A stretch of DNA of 15,712 nucleotides. Source: JBCBJX01 sp038522735 (GTDB taxonomy: Bacteria > Pseudomonadota > Alphaproteobacteria > Caulobacterales > Parvularculaceae). The notes beneath the pieces are model-generated. The model saw only the letters and a list, made by a program, of their open reading frames with translations, was not told the DNA's origin and ran no database searches. Positions 1 to 7,390 of the stretch are shown piece by piece. Position numbers and translations under genes: made by a program. The first letter of the stretch is position 1. Every line of letters starts with the position of its first letter. The stretch spans positions 1 through 15,712 of the forward strand of contig JBCBJX010000076.1 of NCBI GenBank assembly GCA_038522735.1, in the 5' to 3' direction.

Positions 1-810
1 CACTTCCGCGAACGCCGGATCCGGCTCGACGGTCTTGTCCGCGTCGATCCGGGCGAGCTGGGCCGCCGAAAGCGGCGCGCGGTTTCCAAGGAACGCCGCC
101 GCGAGGCGGAGCGCCGGGACCGGGATCGGCAGGACGGTCTTACCGCCGGCGGCGAGGCGGTAGAGGTCGGCGAGGGTCAGGCGGTCCGGCCCGCCGACAT
201 CGATCGCCCGGCGCGCGCAGGCGGGTGCGTCGAGGGCGGCGACAGCGGCGCGGGCGAGATCGTCATAGTGGATCGGCTGCTGCAGCGCGCGCCCGTCGCC
301 CGGCCGGAAAGCGACCGGCGCGCGTGCGAAGGCTTTGATCAGCCGGGACACGTTCCCGTCGGTCGGCGTCCCGTAGATCATTGTGGGGCGGAGAATGCGC
401 CAGTCGAGATCGGTTCGCTCAAGCGCCGCCTCGGCTGCCCTCAAATCGGCGTACACTGGGTCGCCCCGATCGACGGTTACATTGTGGCTTGAGAAGAAGA
501 GGGCCCGACGAACTTTCGTCCGCGCGAGGCCCGGCGCGGCCGCCGACGAGATCGTCAGGATCGGCGTCAGCACCGCGGCGTCGGCGTCGGAGGCGATCTC
601 GGCGAGCGCCGACGCGTCGCGCAGATCCAGCCGGACGACGCGGGCGCCGGCGTCCGCGAGCGCCTCAAGAGCCCGGCGACGTTCTACCGTTTGCGTTCTA
701 TAGGCGGCCGTCACCGCCCGCCCGTCCTCCAGCAACACCTTGACGATCCGCCTGCCGAGAGCGCCGGCGGCGCCGACGACCAGAACCCGGTCTTCTTCAA
801 GGGCGCTCAC
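1..810 (-). CDS. Atypical SDR / NAD(P)-binding epimerase-like protein, partial (3' end missing)
   Basis: The reading frame stays open from a GTG at 810 to the window edge, giving 270 residues without the C-terminus. The N-terminus has a Rossmann fold: strand RVLVVGAAGALG with the dinucleotide-binding GxxGxxG motif at residues 13-19, and an LDLRD strand-end at 61-65. FFSSHNV (105-111) is the usual SDR Ser strand. The canonical YxxxK is replaced by YADLR (Y120/R124), followed by AAEAALERTDLDWRILRP and MIYG, a pattern typical of atypical SDRs of the NmrA/epimerase type. QQPIHYDDLARA (178-189) and DVGGPDRLTLADL are the usual C-terminal substrate-domain motifs. The substrate cannot be told. The GTG at 810 follows a weak GGGGA; a GTG at 831 is the alternative start. 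The gene diverges from the small secreted-protein gene at 931. The family call is firm, the function is open. Confidence 0.85.
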   Translation of the reverse strand, partial: MSALEEDRVLVVGAAGALGRRIVKVLLEDGRAVTAAYRTQTVERRRALEALADAGARVVRLDLRDASALAEIASDADAAVLTPILTISSAAAPGLARTKVRRALFFSSHNVTVDRGDPVYADLRAAEAALERTDLDWRILRPTMIYGTPTDGNVSRLIKAFARAPVAFRPGDGRALQQPIHYDDLARAAVAALDAPACARRAIDVGGPDRLTLADLYRLAAGGKTVLPIPVPALRLAAAFLGNRAPLSAAQLARIDADKTVEPDPAFAEV

Positions 811-930
811 GCCCGTCCCCGTCCGTTCCACCGCGCACGGTCGCTCACGAAACCGCACACGCGCTCTTGGATGGCCCGTGAGCGGCGTGATGGGACATGG
901 TCCGCTCGACGCTGAGGAATGGAGAAGGTC
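811..930. promoter_or_regulatory. Divergent intergenic region with an 8-bp inverted repeat
   Basis: This 120-nt region separates two divergent genes and should hold both promoters. I see no convincing -35/-10 pair. It has an inverted repeat, CGCTCACG at 842-849 and CGTGAGCG at 877-884, with 27 nt between the arms, which could be an operator or chance. The Shine-Dalgarno GGAGAAGG at 921-928 belongs to the plus-strand gene and decides its start at 931. Confidence 0.35.
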
Positions 931-1254
931 ATGAAACTCATCGCCCTGTCGATCGCCGCCCTTGCAACGCCCGCGCTTGCGGACGCGGCCGAAATCGGAG
1001 CGCCGGACCGCGCCCTGCTTCCTGAAACCCAGGCCGCGGCGAAAATCCAGATGACCGCCGAAGAGCGCCTCGCCCTCGCATACCCCGCCCCGTCGCGGGC
1101 CCTGATGGCGCGGATCGCGGGCGTCGATTTCTCCGCCGACCTCTGGGAAGGCGCCCAGCCGACGAACGCCCGCGACCCGCTGCCGACCGTCGGCGAGCGC
1201 GCCCGGCTCGCGGACACCGGCCGCGCCTCCTTCGGGTTCAAAGTCACGTTCTAA
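931..1254 (+). CDS. Small secreted protein of unknown function
   Basis: The protein has 107 residues. I chose the ATG at 931 because GGAGAAGG lies 2 nt upstream and because it begins the signal peptide directly (MKLIALSIAALATPALA). The in-frame ATG at 919 would put three extra residues in front and has its purine-rich stretch too close. Signal peptidase I cleavage is likely after ALA (residue 17) or ADA (19). The mature part of about 90 residues is alanine-rich and has no cysteines. It has a central helix-like stretch (MTAEERLALAYPAPSRALM) and ends in SFGFKVTF, an aromatic terminus that recalls a beta-strand but is too little to call a barrel. I do not recognise the family. It overlaps the stop of the convergent sulfotransferase-like gene by 3 nt. 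Confidence 0.75.
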   Translation: MKLIALSIAALATPALADAAEIGAPDRALLPETQAAAKIQMTAEERLALAYPAPSRALMARIAGVDFSADLWEGAQPTNARDPLPTVGERARLADTGRASFGFKVTF

Positions 1255-2354
1255 GACCGACGCCCGGCGAAGAGCCGCCGCAGCGCCCTTGCGGCGGCCG
1301 ATCGCGGTTTGATCGCGTCGCCGTTCGCCTGCGACGCGGCCCCGCCGCGGAAACGGGCGCGAAGCTTCGCCAGCTCTCCGAAGGCGTAGACCGCGATGTC
1401 CGTCATCAGGCGGACGTGATCCGGGAGCGGATCGATGACGGCGGAGACGTCGGCGTACGTTTTCGCCGGCGGCGAAAGCGGCGCGCCCGATGAAAAAACA
1501 TGCGCGTTGAGGGCCGCCGTCTCCTGCTCGAACCGTCGCAAAACAGCTTCAGGAACACTCCGTTCCGGCGGAGGTTCATGCGCCGCGCCCCGATCGCGGG
1601 CGGCGAGTTCCTTTACAAGTCGGTTGCGAACGCCGCGTTCGACGCTCGACAATCCGTTCACATACCGCATTACCGCGATCCCTGTCGGCGACAAGGAGGT
1701 GTTCACGCGCTCTGTTGCGATCGAGGCCACGTCCGCTGAAACGTCCAACGCGCGCAGCACGGATCTGAGGTGGCTGTCCGGGTCCTGCTGATAAACGACA
1801 TACCGCATGCGATCACGCCCGAAAGCGCTGTCGAGATTACGGGCTGCACTGACAAATTGAGGTTCGTGCCGCTCCAGAAACTCAGGGAGCGATTTCGTCT
1901 GACCGTGGTTTCGAACGACCTGCGAGTAGACGGACACGGCGTGCGAGGTCACTTCGCGAAAAACGCAGACGACGCGAACCTCTTCGGCGATCATGTCGAG
2001 CGCTTCGGCGGCGTTCCGCAGTTTTTCGGGAGACGCCTTGTACAACTCCTCGTTCGACAAAATGACGTTCGGCGCGGTTTCGCGACACTGCTCGCGCAGG
2101 AGCTCCGCAAGCGCGGCCGGGTCCTCGATGTCCTCGAACGGCGAAAGATCACGAGCGAAACAGCGCAGAATCTCCGCATTTCCGCGGGCTGGAAAGTCTC
2201 TGTCGATCCGCGTGCTCTTCGACGCCGGCGGATACGAGACGCCCTCCGCCGCGAGTTCGTCCCGCCCCGCTTCCAGCACCGCCTGCAGCGCTGTCGACCC
2301 GGTCTTGCCGGCGCCGACATGGAGGCTGATCCGCTGAAGCTCGCCGCCGCTCAT
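1251..2354 (-). CDS. Sulfotransferase-like P-loop protein
   Basis: The protein has 367 residues from the ATG at 2354, which is preceded by AGGAAGG with good spacing. An in-frame ATG at 2405 would add 17 residues and overlap the DUF1467 gene, and is less likely. The N-terminus ISLHVGAGKTGSTALQ (9-24) matches the 5'-phosphosulfate-binding loop of PAPS-dependent sulfotransferases. VVCVFREVTSHAVSVYSQ (128-145) fits the 3'-phosphate-binding element with R133 and S141. The family moves sulfate from PAPS to a hydroxyl, often on a carbohydrate; the acceptor here is unknown. The C-terminus is basic (RALRRLFAGRR), with no membrane segment or signal peptide. The gene looks less GC-rich than its neighbours: 33 of 60 bases are G or C in 1801-1860, against 45 of 60 in 3121-3180 within rnj. 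This suggests transfer or relaxed selection. It may be cotranscribed with DUF1467, 34 nt upstream. Confidence 0.8.
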   Translation of the reverse strand: MSGGELQRISLHVGAGKTGSTALQAVLEAGRDELAAEGVSYPPASKSTRIDRDFPARGNAEILRCFARDLSPFEDIEDPAALAELLREQCRETAPNVILSNEELYKASPEKLRNAAEALDMIAEEVRVVCVFREVTSHAVSVYSQVVRNHGQTKSLPEFLERHEPQFVSAARNLDSAFGRDRMRYVVYQQDPDSHLRSVLRALDVSADVASIATERVNTSLSPTGIAVMRYVNGLSSVERGVRNRLVKELAARDRGAAHEPPPERSVPEAVLRRFEQETAALNAHVFSSGAPLSPPAKTYADVSAVIDPLPDHVRLMTDIAVYAFGELAKLRARFRGGAASQANGDAIKPRSAAARALRRLFAGRRS

Positions 2355-2388
2355 TCCGGCCTTCCTAAAAAAAACGTCTCGCGCGCCG
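2355..2388. other. Short spacer with an A8/T8 tract
   Basis: The 34 nt between the DUF1467 stop and the sulfotransferase-like start hold a run of eight A on the plus strand (2367-2374), read as T8 in the transcript sense, directly before the AGGAAGG ribosome site. The GC-rich sequence before the T-run does not fold into a clear stem, so I do not call a terminator. Homopolymers this long are rare in this GC-rich window. Confidence 0.4.
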
Positions 2389-2634
2389 TCAGTTATAGAA
2401 ATCAATCACGCCGGACAGGATGATCGCGACCACGATCGCCGACAGCGGCGTCGCGATAAAGGTCGTCAGCCGCACTTTGCGCCAGATCTGCGGATCGGCG
2501 GGCGCCCCCTGCTCCACGCCGTCCGCATGCGCGTCGTCATCTTCCCAGACGCCCCGCACACCGCGCGGCAGAACGGCGAAAAAGACGAGCCACCAGATGA
2601 TGACGAAGACGACGATCGCGCCGGTGACGTTCAT
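2389..2634 (-). CDS. DUF1467 family small membrane protein
   Basis: The protein has 81 residues and two membrane segments, at about 5-23 (AIVVFVIIWWLVFFAVLP) and 58-77 (TFIATPLSAIVVAIILSGVI). Between them is a short loop with the family's GVRGVWEDD and GAPADPQIWRKVRLTT stretches, ending in a basic patch before the second helix. This layout is typical of DUF1467, a family known mainly from Alphaproteobacteria whose molecular role is not known. The ATG at 2634 lies 5 nt after the rnj stop, with AGGCGAG overlapping the rnj stop codon, so it is very likely translated from the rnj transcript. Its place next to rnj is conserved in many alphaproteobacteria. Confidence 0.85.
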   Translation of the reverse strand: MNVTGAIVVFVIIWWLVFFAVLPRGVRGVWEDDDAHADGVEQGAPADPQIWRKVRLTTFIATPLSAIVVAIILSGVIDFYN

Positions 2635-2639
2635 CTCGC

Positions 2640-4304
2640 CTAGACCCTGAGGATGAGGACTTGGGTGTCCGGCTTTTTGCCCCAGAGCTGGGCGAGCGTC
2701 GATTTGACGGCGCGACGGACGGCCTTTTCGACGAGGTCGTCGTCTCCGCGGCGTTTGCGGGGCATGGCGTCGAGCACGTCCTCGACCTCGTCTTCGACCT
2801 GTTCGAGGAGGCTGTCGCCGTTCCCATCGCGGGGCGGCGCGCCGGAGATGCGCACCTCGGCGGGGGCGACGACGTCGTTGCGGTCATCGAGCGCGATGGC
2901 GACGGAGACGCAGCCCGCGTCGGCGAGCCAGCGGCGGGTGCGCACCGCGCCTGACCCCTCCGCATAGAGAATACGTCCGTCGAGATAGAGCCGGCCGGCC
3001 GGCGCCTCGTCGATGATTTCAGGATCGCCCGGGGCGAGGCGGATGAGCGTTCCGTTCCGCGGCGCGATGGCGTGTCGGCAGCCGAGCTCCTTCGCGAGGA
3101 TCGCATGCTCCTCGAGGTGCCGCGCCTCGCCGTGGACGGGGATCGCGATCTCGGGTCGCGCCCAGGCGTACATCTGGCGCAGTTCGTCCCGGCACGGGTG
3201 GCCGGAGACGTGGATATGTTCGTCTTTCTCCGTGATGATCCGCACGCCGAGATCGACGAGATCGTTCATGAGACGGAGAATGCCCCGCTCGTTTCCGGGA
3301 ATGATCTTGGAGGAGAAAATGACGGTGTCGCCTTCACCGAGGGCGATGTCCGGGTGGTCGTCCCGGGCGATGCGGGCGAGCGCCGCGCGCGGCTCGCCCT
3401 GGCTGCCGGTGCAGAGATAGAGGATTTTCTCCTTGGGCAGATAGCCCGCCTCGTTCGGGTTCACGAAGGTGAGGCCCTCCGGCATGATCCCGACTTCCTC
3501 GGCGACCTCCGCCATACGCAGCATGGAGCGCCCGAGGAGGCAGACGGAGCGGTCCGCCGCTTTCGCCGCCTCGCAGATCGAGAAGAGCCGGCCGACATTC
3601 GACGCGAAGGTGGTGACGGCGACGCGGCCCGTCTGCTCGGCGATGAGGGAGACGAGCCGGTCGCGCACGCCGGATTCCGATCCGCTCTCGCCTTCGGAGA
3701 GGACGTTCGTGGAATCACAGATCATGGCAAGGAGGCCGTTATCGCCCGCCTTCGTGATCGCGTTATCGTTCGTCCGGGGGCCGAGGGTCGGCGACGGATC
3801 GATTTTCCAGTCGCCCGTATGCAGAACGGTCCCGAGCGGCGTCTTGATGATGAGCCCGTTCGGCTCGGGGATGGAGTGGGTGAGCGTCACGTACTCGACC
3901 TCGAAGGGGCCGAATTCGAGCGTCGCGCCCATGGGTATGGTGGTGATCGGCGCGTCCTGAACGCCCGCCTCCTCGAACTTTCGCCGGGCGAGCGCGGCGG
4001 TGAAGGGCGTCGCGTAGATGGGGAGCGGCAGGAGGTCTCGGGCGTAAGCCACCGCCCCGACATGGTCCTCGTGGGCGTGGGTGAGGAGGAGCGCGAGAAC
4101 GTTCTCGCCTTCGTCCCGGAGGAACTCCGGGTCCGCCATCTGCAGTTCGACGCCGGGCGCGGCCTCGTCGCCGAAGGTGACGCCGTAATCAACCACGATC
4201 CACTTGCGATCGCCCGGCGGCCCGAAGCCGTAGGCGTTCAAATTCATCCCGATTTCGCCGGAGCCGCCGAGCGGCAGAAATACAAAGTCCTCAGTACGCG
4301 CCAT
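2640..4304 (-). CDS. rnj: Ribonuclease J
   Basis: The protein has 554 residues, the usual length for alphaproteobacterial RNase J. It is a cytoplasmic metallo-beta-lactamase/beta-CASP nuclease with 5'-3' exonuclease and endonuclease activity on mRNA and rRNA precursors. The metal-binding motif THAHEDH is at 75-81. Further ligands are expected at H143 (LTHSIPE), D165 (HTGDWK), H369 (VSGHP) and H391 (PVHGEA). The beta-CASP part runs from about CDSTN (196-200) through FASNVGR, GRSMLRM, GSQGEP and SSKIIPGNE to the histidine motifs. The C-terminal domain ends LWGKKPDTQVLILRV. The ATG at 4304 is 11 nt after the coaX stop, with GCGAGG as a modest ribosome site. It sits in the nuoN-birA-coaX-rnj run common in this class. 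Nothing is missing from the catalytic set. Confidence 0.97.
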   Translation of the reverse strand: MARTEDFVFLPLGGSGEIGMNLNAYGFGPPGDRKWIVVDYGVTFGDEAAPGVELQMADPEFLRDEGENVLALLLTHAHEDHVGAVAYARDLLPLPIYATPFTAALARRKFEEAGVQDAPITTIPMGATLEFGPFEVEYVTLTHSIPEPNGLIIKTPLGTVLHTGDWKIDPSPTLGPRTNDNAITKAGDNGLLAMICDSTNVLSEGESGSESGVRDRLVSLIAEQTGRVAVTTFASNVGRLFSICEAAKAADRSVCLLGRSMLRMAEVAEEVGIMPEGLTFVNPNEAGYLPKEKILYLCTGSQGEPRAALARIARDDHPDIALGEGDTVIFSSKIIPGNERGILRLMNDLVDLGVRIITEKDEHIHVSGHPCRDELRQMYAWARPEIAIPVHGEARHLEEHAILAKELGCRHAIAPRNGTLIRLAPGDPEIIDEAPAGRLYLDGRILYAEGSGAVRTRRWLADAGCVSVAIALDDRNDVVAPAEVRISGAPPRDGNGDSLLEQVEDEVEDVLDAMPRKRRGDDDLVEKAVRRAVKSTLAQLWGKKPDTQVLILRV

Positions 4305-4315
4305 CAGGCCTCGCT

Positions 4316-5095
4316 CTAGCCGACTGCGCCTGAACGCACGCGACGGTGAATTTCATAAAGTCCGCGAACGGTGAGGTCCGGGTCGAAGACGTCGATCGCC
4401 TCCGTCGAGCCTTCGAAGAGGCTCGCGACGCCGCCTGTCGCGACGACCTTTTCGATGTTCGCGTATTCCGATTTGATGCGGTGTATCAGCCCCTCGATCA
4501 GTCCGATATAGCCCCAGAAGACGCCCGACTTCATCGCGGACACCGTGTCGCGGCCGATGGCGGCGTCCGGTTTCTCGATCGCGATGCGCGGCAGCTGGGC
4601 CGCTGCGTCATGGAGCGCCTGAATGGAGAGGTTGATGCCGGGCGCAATGACGCCGCCGTCGAAGCCGCCGTCGGCGCCGACGACGTCGAAAGTCGTCGCC
4701 GTGCCGGAGTCGACGACGATCAGCGGGCCTCCGTATTTCATATAAGCGCCGACGGCCGTTACGAGACGGTCCGCGCCCACCTGCTCCGGCCGGTCGATGC
4801 GCACGGGCACGCCGGGGGCGCCGGAGTTCGCGACGACGACGGGCTCGACGCCAATATAGCGTCTGGCAAGATTGCGCAGGTGGAAGAGCATCTGCGGGAC
4901 GACCGTCGAGACGACGCAATCGTCGATGGCGTCGAGCCCCAGGCTCTGAAACTGCAACATCTGGGCGAGCCAGGCGGCGTGCTCGTCCGCCGTGCGCGAT
5001 GCGAGGGTGGAGGCGCGCCACTGCACCAGGGGCTCGGCGCCTTTATAGAGCGCGAAGACGGTGTTGGTGTTGCCGACATCGATTGCGAGCAGCAT
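4316..5095 (-). CDS. coaX: Type III pantothenate kinase
   Basis: The protein has 259 residues from the ATG at 5095. The longer open frame reaching 5233 is rejected because its N-terminus lies inside birA and resembles no CoaX. CoaX phosphorylates pantothenate in the first step of CoA synthesis and belongs to the ASKHA fold, unrelated to CoaA. The phosphate-binding motif LLAIDVGNTNTVFAL is at the very N-terminus (D6, N9). The pantothenate/catalytic motif EQVGADRL is at 104-111 with D109, and the adenosine-side motif VVDSGTATTFD is at 127-137. GGVIAPGINLS (147-157) and VVATGG complete the family pattern. The start is 4 nt after the birA stop, with purine-rich GAAGAAGAGG inside the birA tail as ribosome site, so the two are probably coupled. 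Type III enzymes need a monovalent cation and are not inhibited by CoA. Confidence 0.96.
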   Translation of the reverse strand: MLLAIDVGNTNTVFALYKGAEPLVQWRASTLASRTADEHAAWLAQMLQFQSLGLDAIDDCVVSTVVPQMLFHLRNLARRYIGVEPVVVANSGAPGVPVRIDRPEQVGADRLVTAVGAYMKYGGPLIVVDSGTATTFDVVGADGGFDGGVIAPGINLSIQALHDAAAQLPRIAIEKPDAAIGRDTVSAMKSGVFWGYIGLIEGLIHRIKSEYANIEKVVATGGVASLFEGSTEAIDVFDPDLTVRGLYEIHRRVRSGAVG

Positions 5096-5099
5096 CCGT

Positions 5100-5912
5100 T
5101 CAGGCCTCTTCTTCCGCAGGTTCCGGCGACGCGCCGTCGCGGCCGGCGAACATGACGTCGCCCGCATCGATCCGGACCACCTCCCCGGTCGGCCGATTGA
5201 GGATGAGGCGTCCCGTCCCGTCAATTCCCTCAAACGAGCCCGTGAGCGTCCCCTGCGGCGCGTTCACGACAAGCTCCGACCCGACGCCGTGGGCGCGGGC
5301 GAGCCAGGCTTCGCGGATGGGCGAGAAACCCTGCTTCACCCAGAGGGCGCAGAGATTGAGGAAATGCCCGTCGATCGCCGTCATTATGTCGCGAGGTTCG
5401 GGGAGCTTCCGGGACGGGTCGATCGCATCCTCCAGCCGCGCGGTCGGATAGGGCGTTTCGGAGGACGGGGGCTTCGATTTGATGTTGAGACCGACGCCGA
5501 AGCTGATCACCGGCTGCTCCGGGTCCTCCAGAAGCTCGAGGAGAAGACCGCCGACCTTGCCGCCGTCGAGGAGGACGTCGTTCGGCCATTTGAGGGAGAG
5601 CCGCGCCGCGTCGCAGACCCGCTCCAGCGCTTCGTAGACGGAGAGCGCAGCGACAAAGGACAGCTCGCCGATGCGCGCGCGGGGCCCCGGAGCCCGTGAA
5701 AGGAATGTCGCCGCAAGATCGCCCGGGCGCTGACGCCAGGACCGGCCCCGGCGGCCGTAGCCGTCCGTCTGCTGCAAAGCGAGGATCCAGAGAGGCCCCC
5801 GCTCGCCCCGCTCGAAGCGCCTGCGCGCCTCGGCGCTCGTCGATCCGAGCTCGTCATATTCGATGAGCCTCGCGCCCGACGGCGTCGCGTTCGCGGTTTC
5901 GCGCCTCGCCAA
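5100..5912 (-). CDS. birA: Biotin-[acetyl-CoA-carboxylase] ligase, monofunctional, TTG start
   Basis: The protein has 270 residues. It makes biotinyl-5'-AMP and attaches biotin to the carrier lysine of acetyl-CoA carboxylase and other carboxylases in the cytoplasm. The biotin/ATP loop GYGRRGRSW is at 51-59 (usual form GRGRxGRxW) and KWPNDVLL at 108-115. FGVGLNI and a short C-terminal SH3-like domain (GTLTGSFEGID, RIDAGDV) follow. There is no N-terminal helix-turn-helix, so it should not repress biotin genes as the E. coli protein does. The start must be the TTG at 5912: the nuoN stop TGA (5928-5930) is in the same frame, and the five codons between them contain no start. AGGGGGA at 5921-5927 is the likely ribosome site. 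The low-efficiency TTG may limit enzyme level. Confidence 0.94.
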   Translation of the reverse strand: MARRETANATPSGARLIEYDELGSTSAEARRRFERGERGPLWILALQQTDGYGRRGRSWRQRPGDLAATFLSRAPGPRARIGELSFVAALSVYEALERVCDAARLSLKWPNDVLLDGGKVGGLLLELLEDPEQPVISFGVGLNIKSKPPSSETPYPTARLEDAIDPSRKLPEPRDIMTAIDGHFLNLCALWVKQGFSPIREAWLARAHGVGSELVVNAPQGTLTGSFEGIDGTGRLILNRPTGEVVRIDAGDVMFAGRDGASPEPAEEEA

Positions 5913-5927
5913 CCCTTTCGATCCCCC

Positions 5928-7379
5928 TCAGAACAGCGACGCCGCCGCCGCCTCGGTCATCCCCGCAAGGGGCCCGATGAAGACGAGCAGCACCGGAAAC
6001 ATCAAAGCCGCAGACCCCGCCGCCGTCCACACAAGCGGCGCGTTCTCCGTCCGCTCGAAAGGCTCGGCCGGTTCGTCGAACCACATGATCTTGACGATCT
6101 TCAGATAGTAGTAAGCGCCGACGACCGAGGCGAGAACCCCGAAGACGGCGAGCCAGATCAGCGTCTGCTCGCCCGTCGCGACGGCGGCCTTGAAGACCCA
6201 CCATTTACCCCAGAAGCCGGCCGTAGGCGGCACGCCGGCGAGGGAGAACATGAGGATGGTCATCGCCATCGCCATCCAGGGCCGCGTCTGAGAGAGCCCG
6301 GCGAGGTCCTCGATCCGCTCCGCGAGCCCTTCCCGGCGGCGCATGGAGAGAATGAGGGCGAACGTCCCAAGCGTCATAATGACGTAGACGGTGAGATAGA
6401 GAAGGACCGCCGAGGCGCCCTCCGGTCCGCCAGCCGCGAGGCCGACGGCGGCGTAGCCCATATGGCCGATTGAGGAATAAGCCATGAGGCGCTTGATGTT
6501 CGTCTGCACGAGGGCGGAGAAGGCGCCGATCGCCATCGACGCCGCGGCGATGAGGGCGATCACCATCCGCCAGTCCTCCACCGCCGCCTCGAAGGGATCG
6601 ACGAGGACGCGCGCGAAGAGCGCCATGCCGGCGAGCTTCGGCGCGGCGGCGAAAAGCGCCGTCACCGGCGTCGCGGCCCCCTCGTAAACGTCCGGGGTCC
6701 ACATATGAAAGGGCGCGGCGGAGACCTTAAAGGCGAGGCCGGCGATCAGGAAGACGAGGCCGACGACGAGCCCGACGCTCGTCTCCCCCGCAAGCTGGGC
6801 GCCGATCGCCTCGAACGTCGTCGCGCCGACGAAGCCGTAAATGAGCGACGCGCCGTAAAGGAGAAGTCCCGACGAAAGCGCGCCGAGGACGAAGTATTTC
6901 AGCCCCGCCTCCGTTGAGCGGCGCGAGTCGCGGTTGAAGGCCGCGAGCACGTAGAAAGCGAGCGACTGCAGCTCGACGCCGAGATAAAGGGCGATGAGGT
7001 CGTTCGCCGACACCATGATCCCCATGCCGAGGGCGGCGAGGAGAACGAGGATCGGAAACTCGAACCGGGCGAGCTTCTCGCGCGTCAGATAGTCCTCGGC
7101 GAGCGCGATGGAGACCGCCGCGGCGAGATAGATGAAGGTTCGTGCGAAGACGGAGAACTTGTCCGCCGCCAGCCCTCCTCCGAAGAGAAGCACCGGGTTC
7201 GGCTCCGACCAGCCGGAATAGGCGAAGGCGCCGGCCACCACGAGAAGAATGGAGGAGAGCCGCGAAATGAGCCGCATCGCCCTGTCGCCGACATAGACGC
7301 CGTAAACGAGAAGCGCCATCGCGCCGATCGCGAGGATCATTTCGCCGCGGAGATGGCTCAGTTGCTCGAGCAGGGTCAT
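5928..7379 (-). CDS. nuoN: NADH-quinone oxidoreductase subunit N
   Basis: The protein has 483 residues. It is the antiporter-like (Mrp-type) membrane subunit of complex I nearest to NuoK/J and carries one of the proton channels. Residues that fit the family's channel set are E136 (YLGVELQSL), K218 in FKVSAAPFHMWTPD, K248 (PKLAG), H305 (YSSIGHMGY) and K392 in FWGKWWVFKA. Broken-helix prolines are in place. The protein is almost wholly hydrophobic, with about 14 membrane segments expected. The ATG at 7379 is preceded by AGGAGG at a spacing of 8 and lies 11 nt after the nuoM stop. An internal ATG at residue 14 (MILAIGAM) is a weaker alternative. It is the last nuo gene of the block and is followed by birA after 15 nt. 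Confidence 0.96.
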   Translation of the reverse strand: MTLLEQLSHLRGEMILAIGAMALLVYGVYVGDRAMRLISRLSSILLVVAGAFAYSGWSEPNPVLLFGGGLAADKFSVFARTFIYLAAAVSIALAEDYLTREKLARFEFPILVLLAALGMGIMVSANDLIALYLGVELQSLAFYVLAAFNRDSRRSTEAGLKYFVLGALSSGLLLYGASLIYGFVGATTFEAIGAQLAGETSVGLVVGLVFLIAGLAFKVSAAPFHMWTPDVYEGAATPVTALFAAAPKLAGMALFARVLVDPFEAAVEDWRMVIALIAAASMAIGAFSALVQTNIKRLMAYSSIGHMGYAAVGLAAGGPEGASAVLLYLTVYVIMTLGTFALILSMRRREGLAERIEDLAGLSQTRPWMAMAMTILMFSLAGVPPTAGFWGKWWVFKAAVATGEQTLIWLAVFGVLASVVGAYYYLKIVKIMWFDEPAEPFERTENAPLVWTAAGSAALMFPVLLVFIGPLAGMTEAAAASLF

Positions 7380-7390
7380 CGGTGCGCCTC

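Noticed and set aside
807..1247. A 146-codon minus-strand frame opposite the small secreted-protein gene
   Set aside because: It is Arg/Ala/Ser-rich and has no motif. The plus-strand gene has a signal peptide and a strong ribosome site.
3072..4319. A 415-codon plus-strand frame opposite rnj
   Set aside because: RNase J on the minus strand has every catalytic motif. The plus-strand peptide has no recognisable fold.
5096..5233. N-terminal extension of CoaX by 46 residues
   Set aside because: The extension lies inside birA. The phosphate-binding motif at residues 4-11 from the ATG at 5095 marks the true N-terminus.
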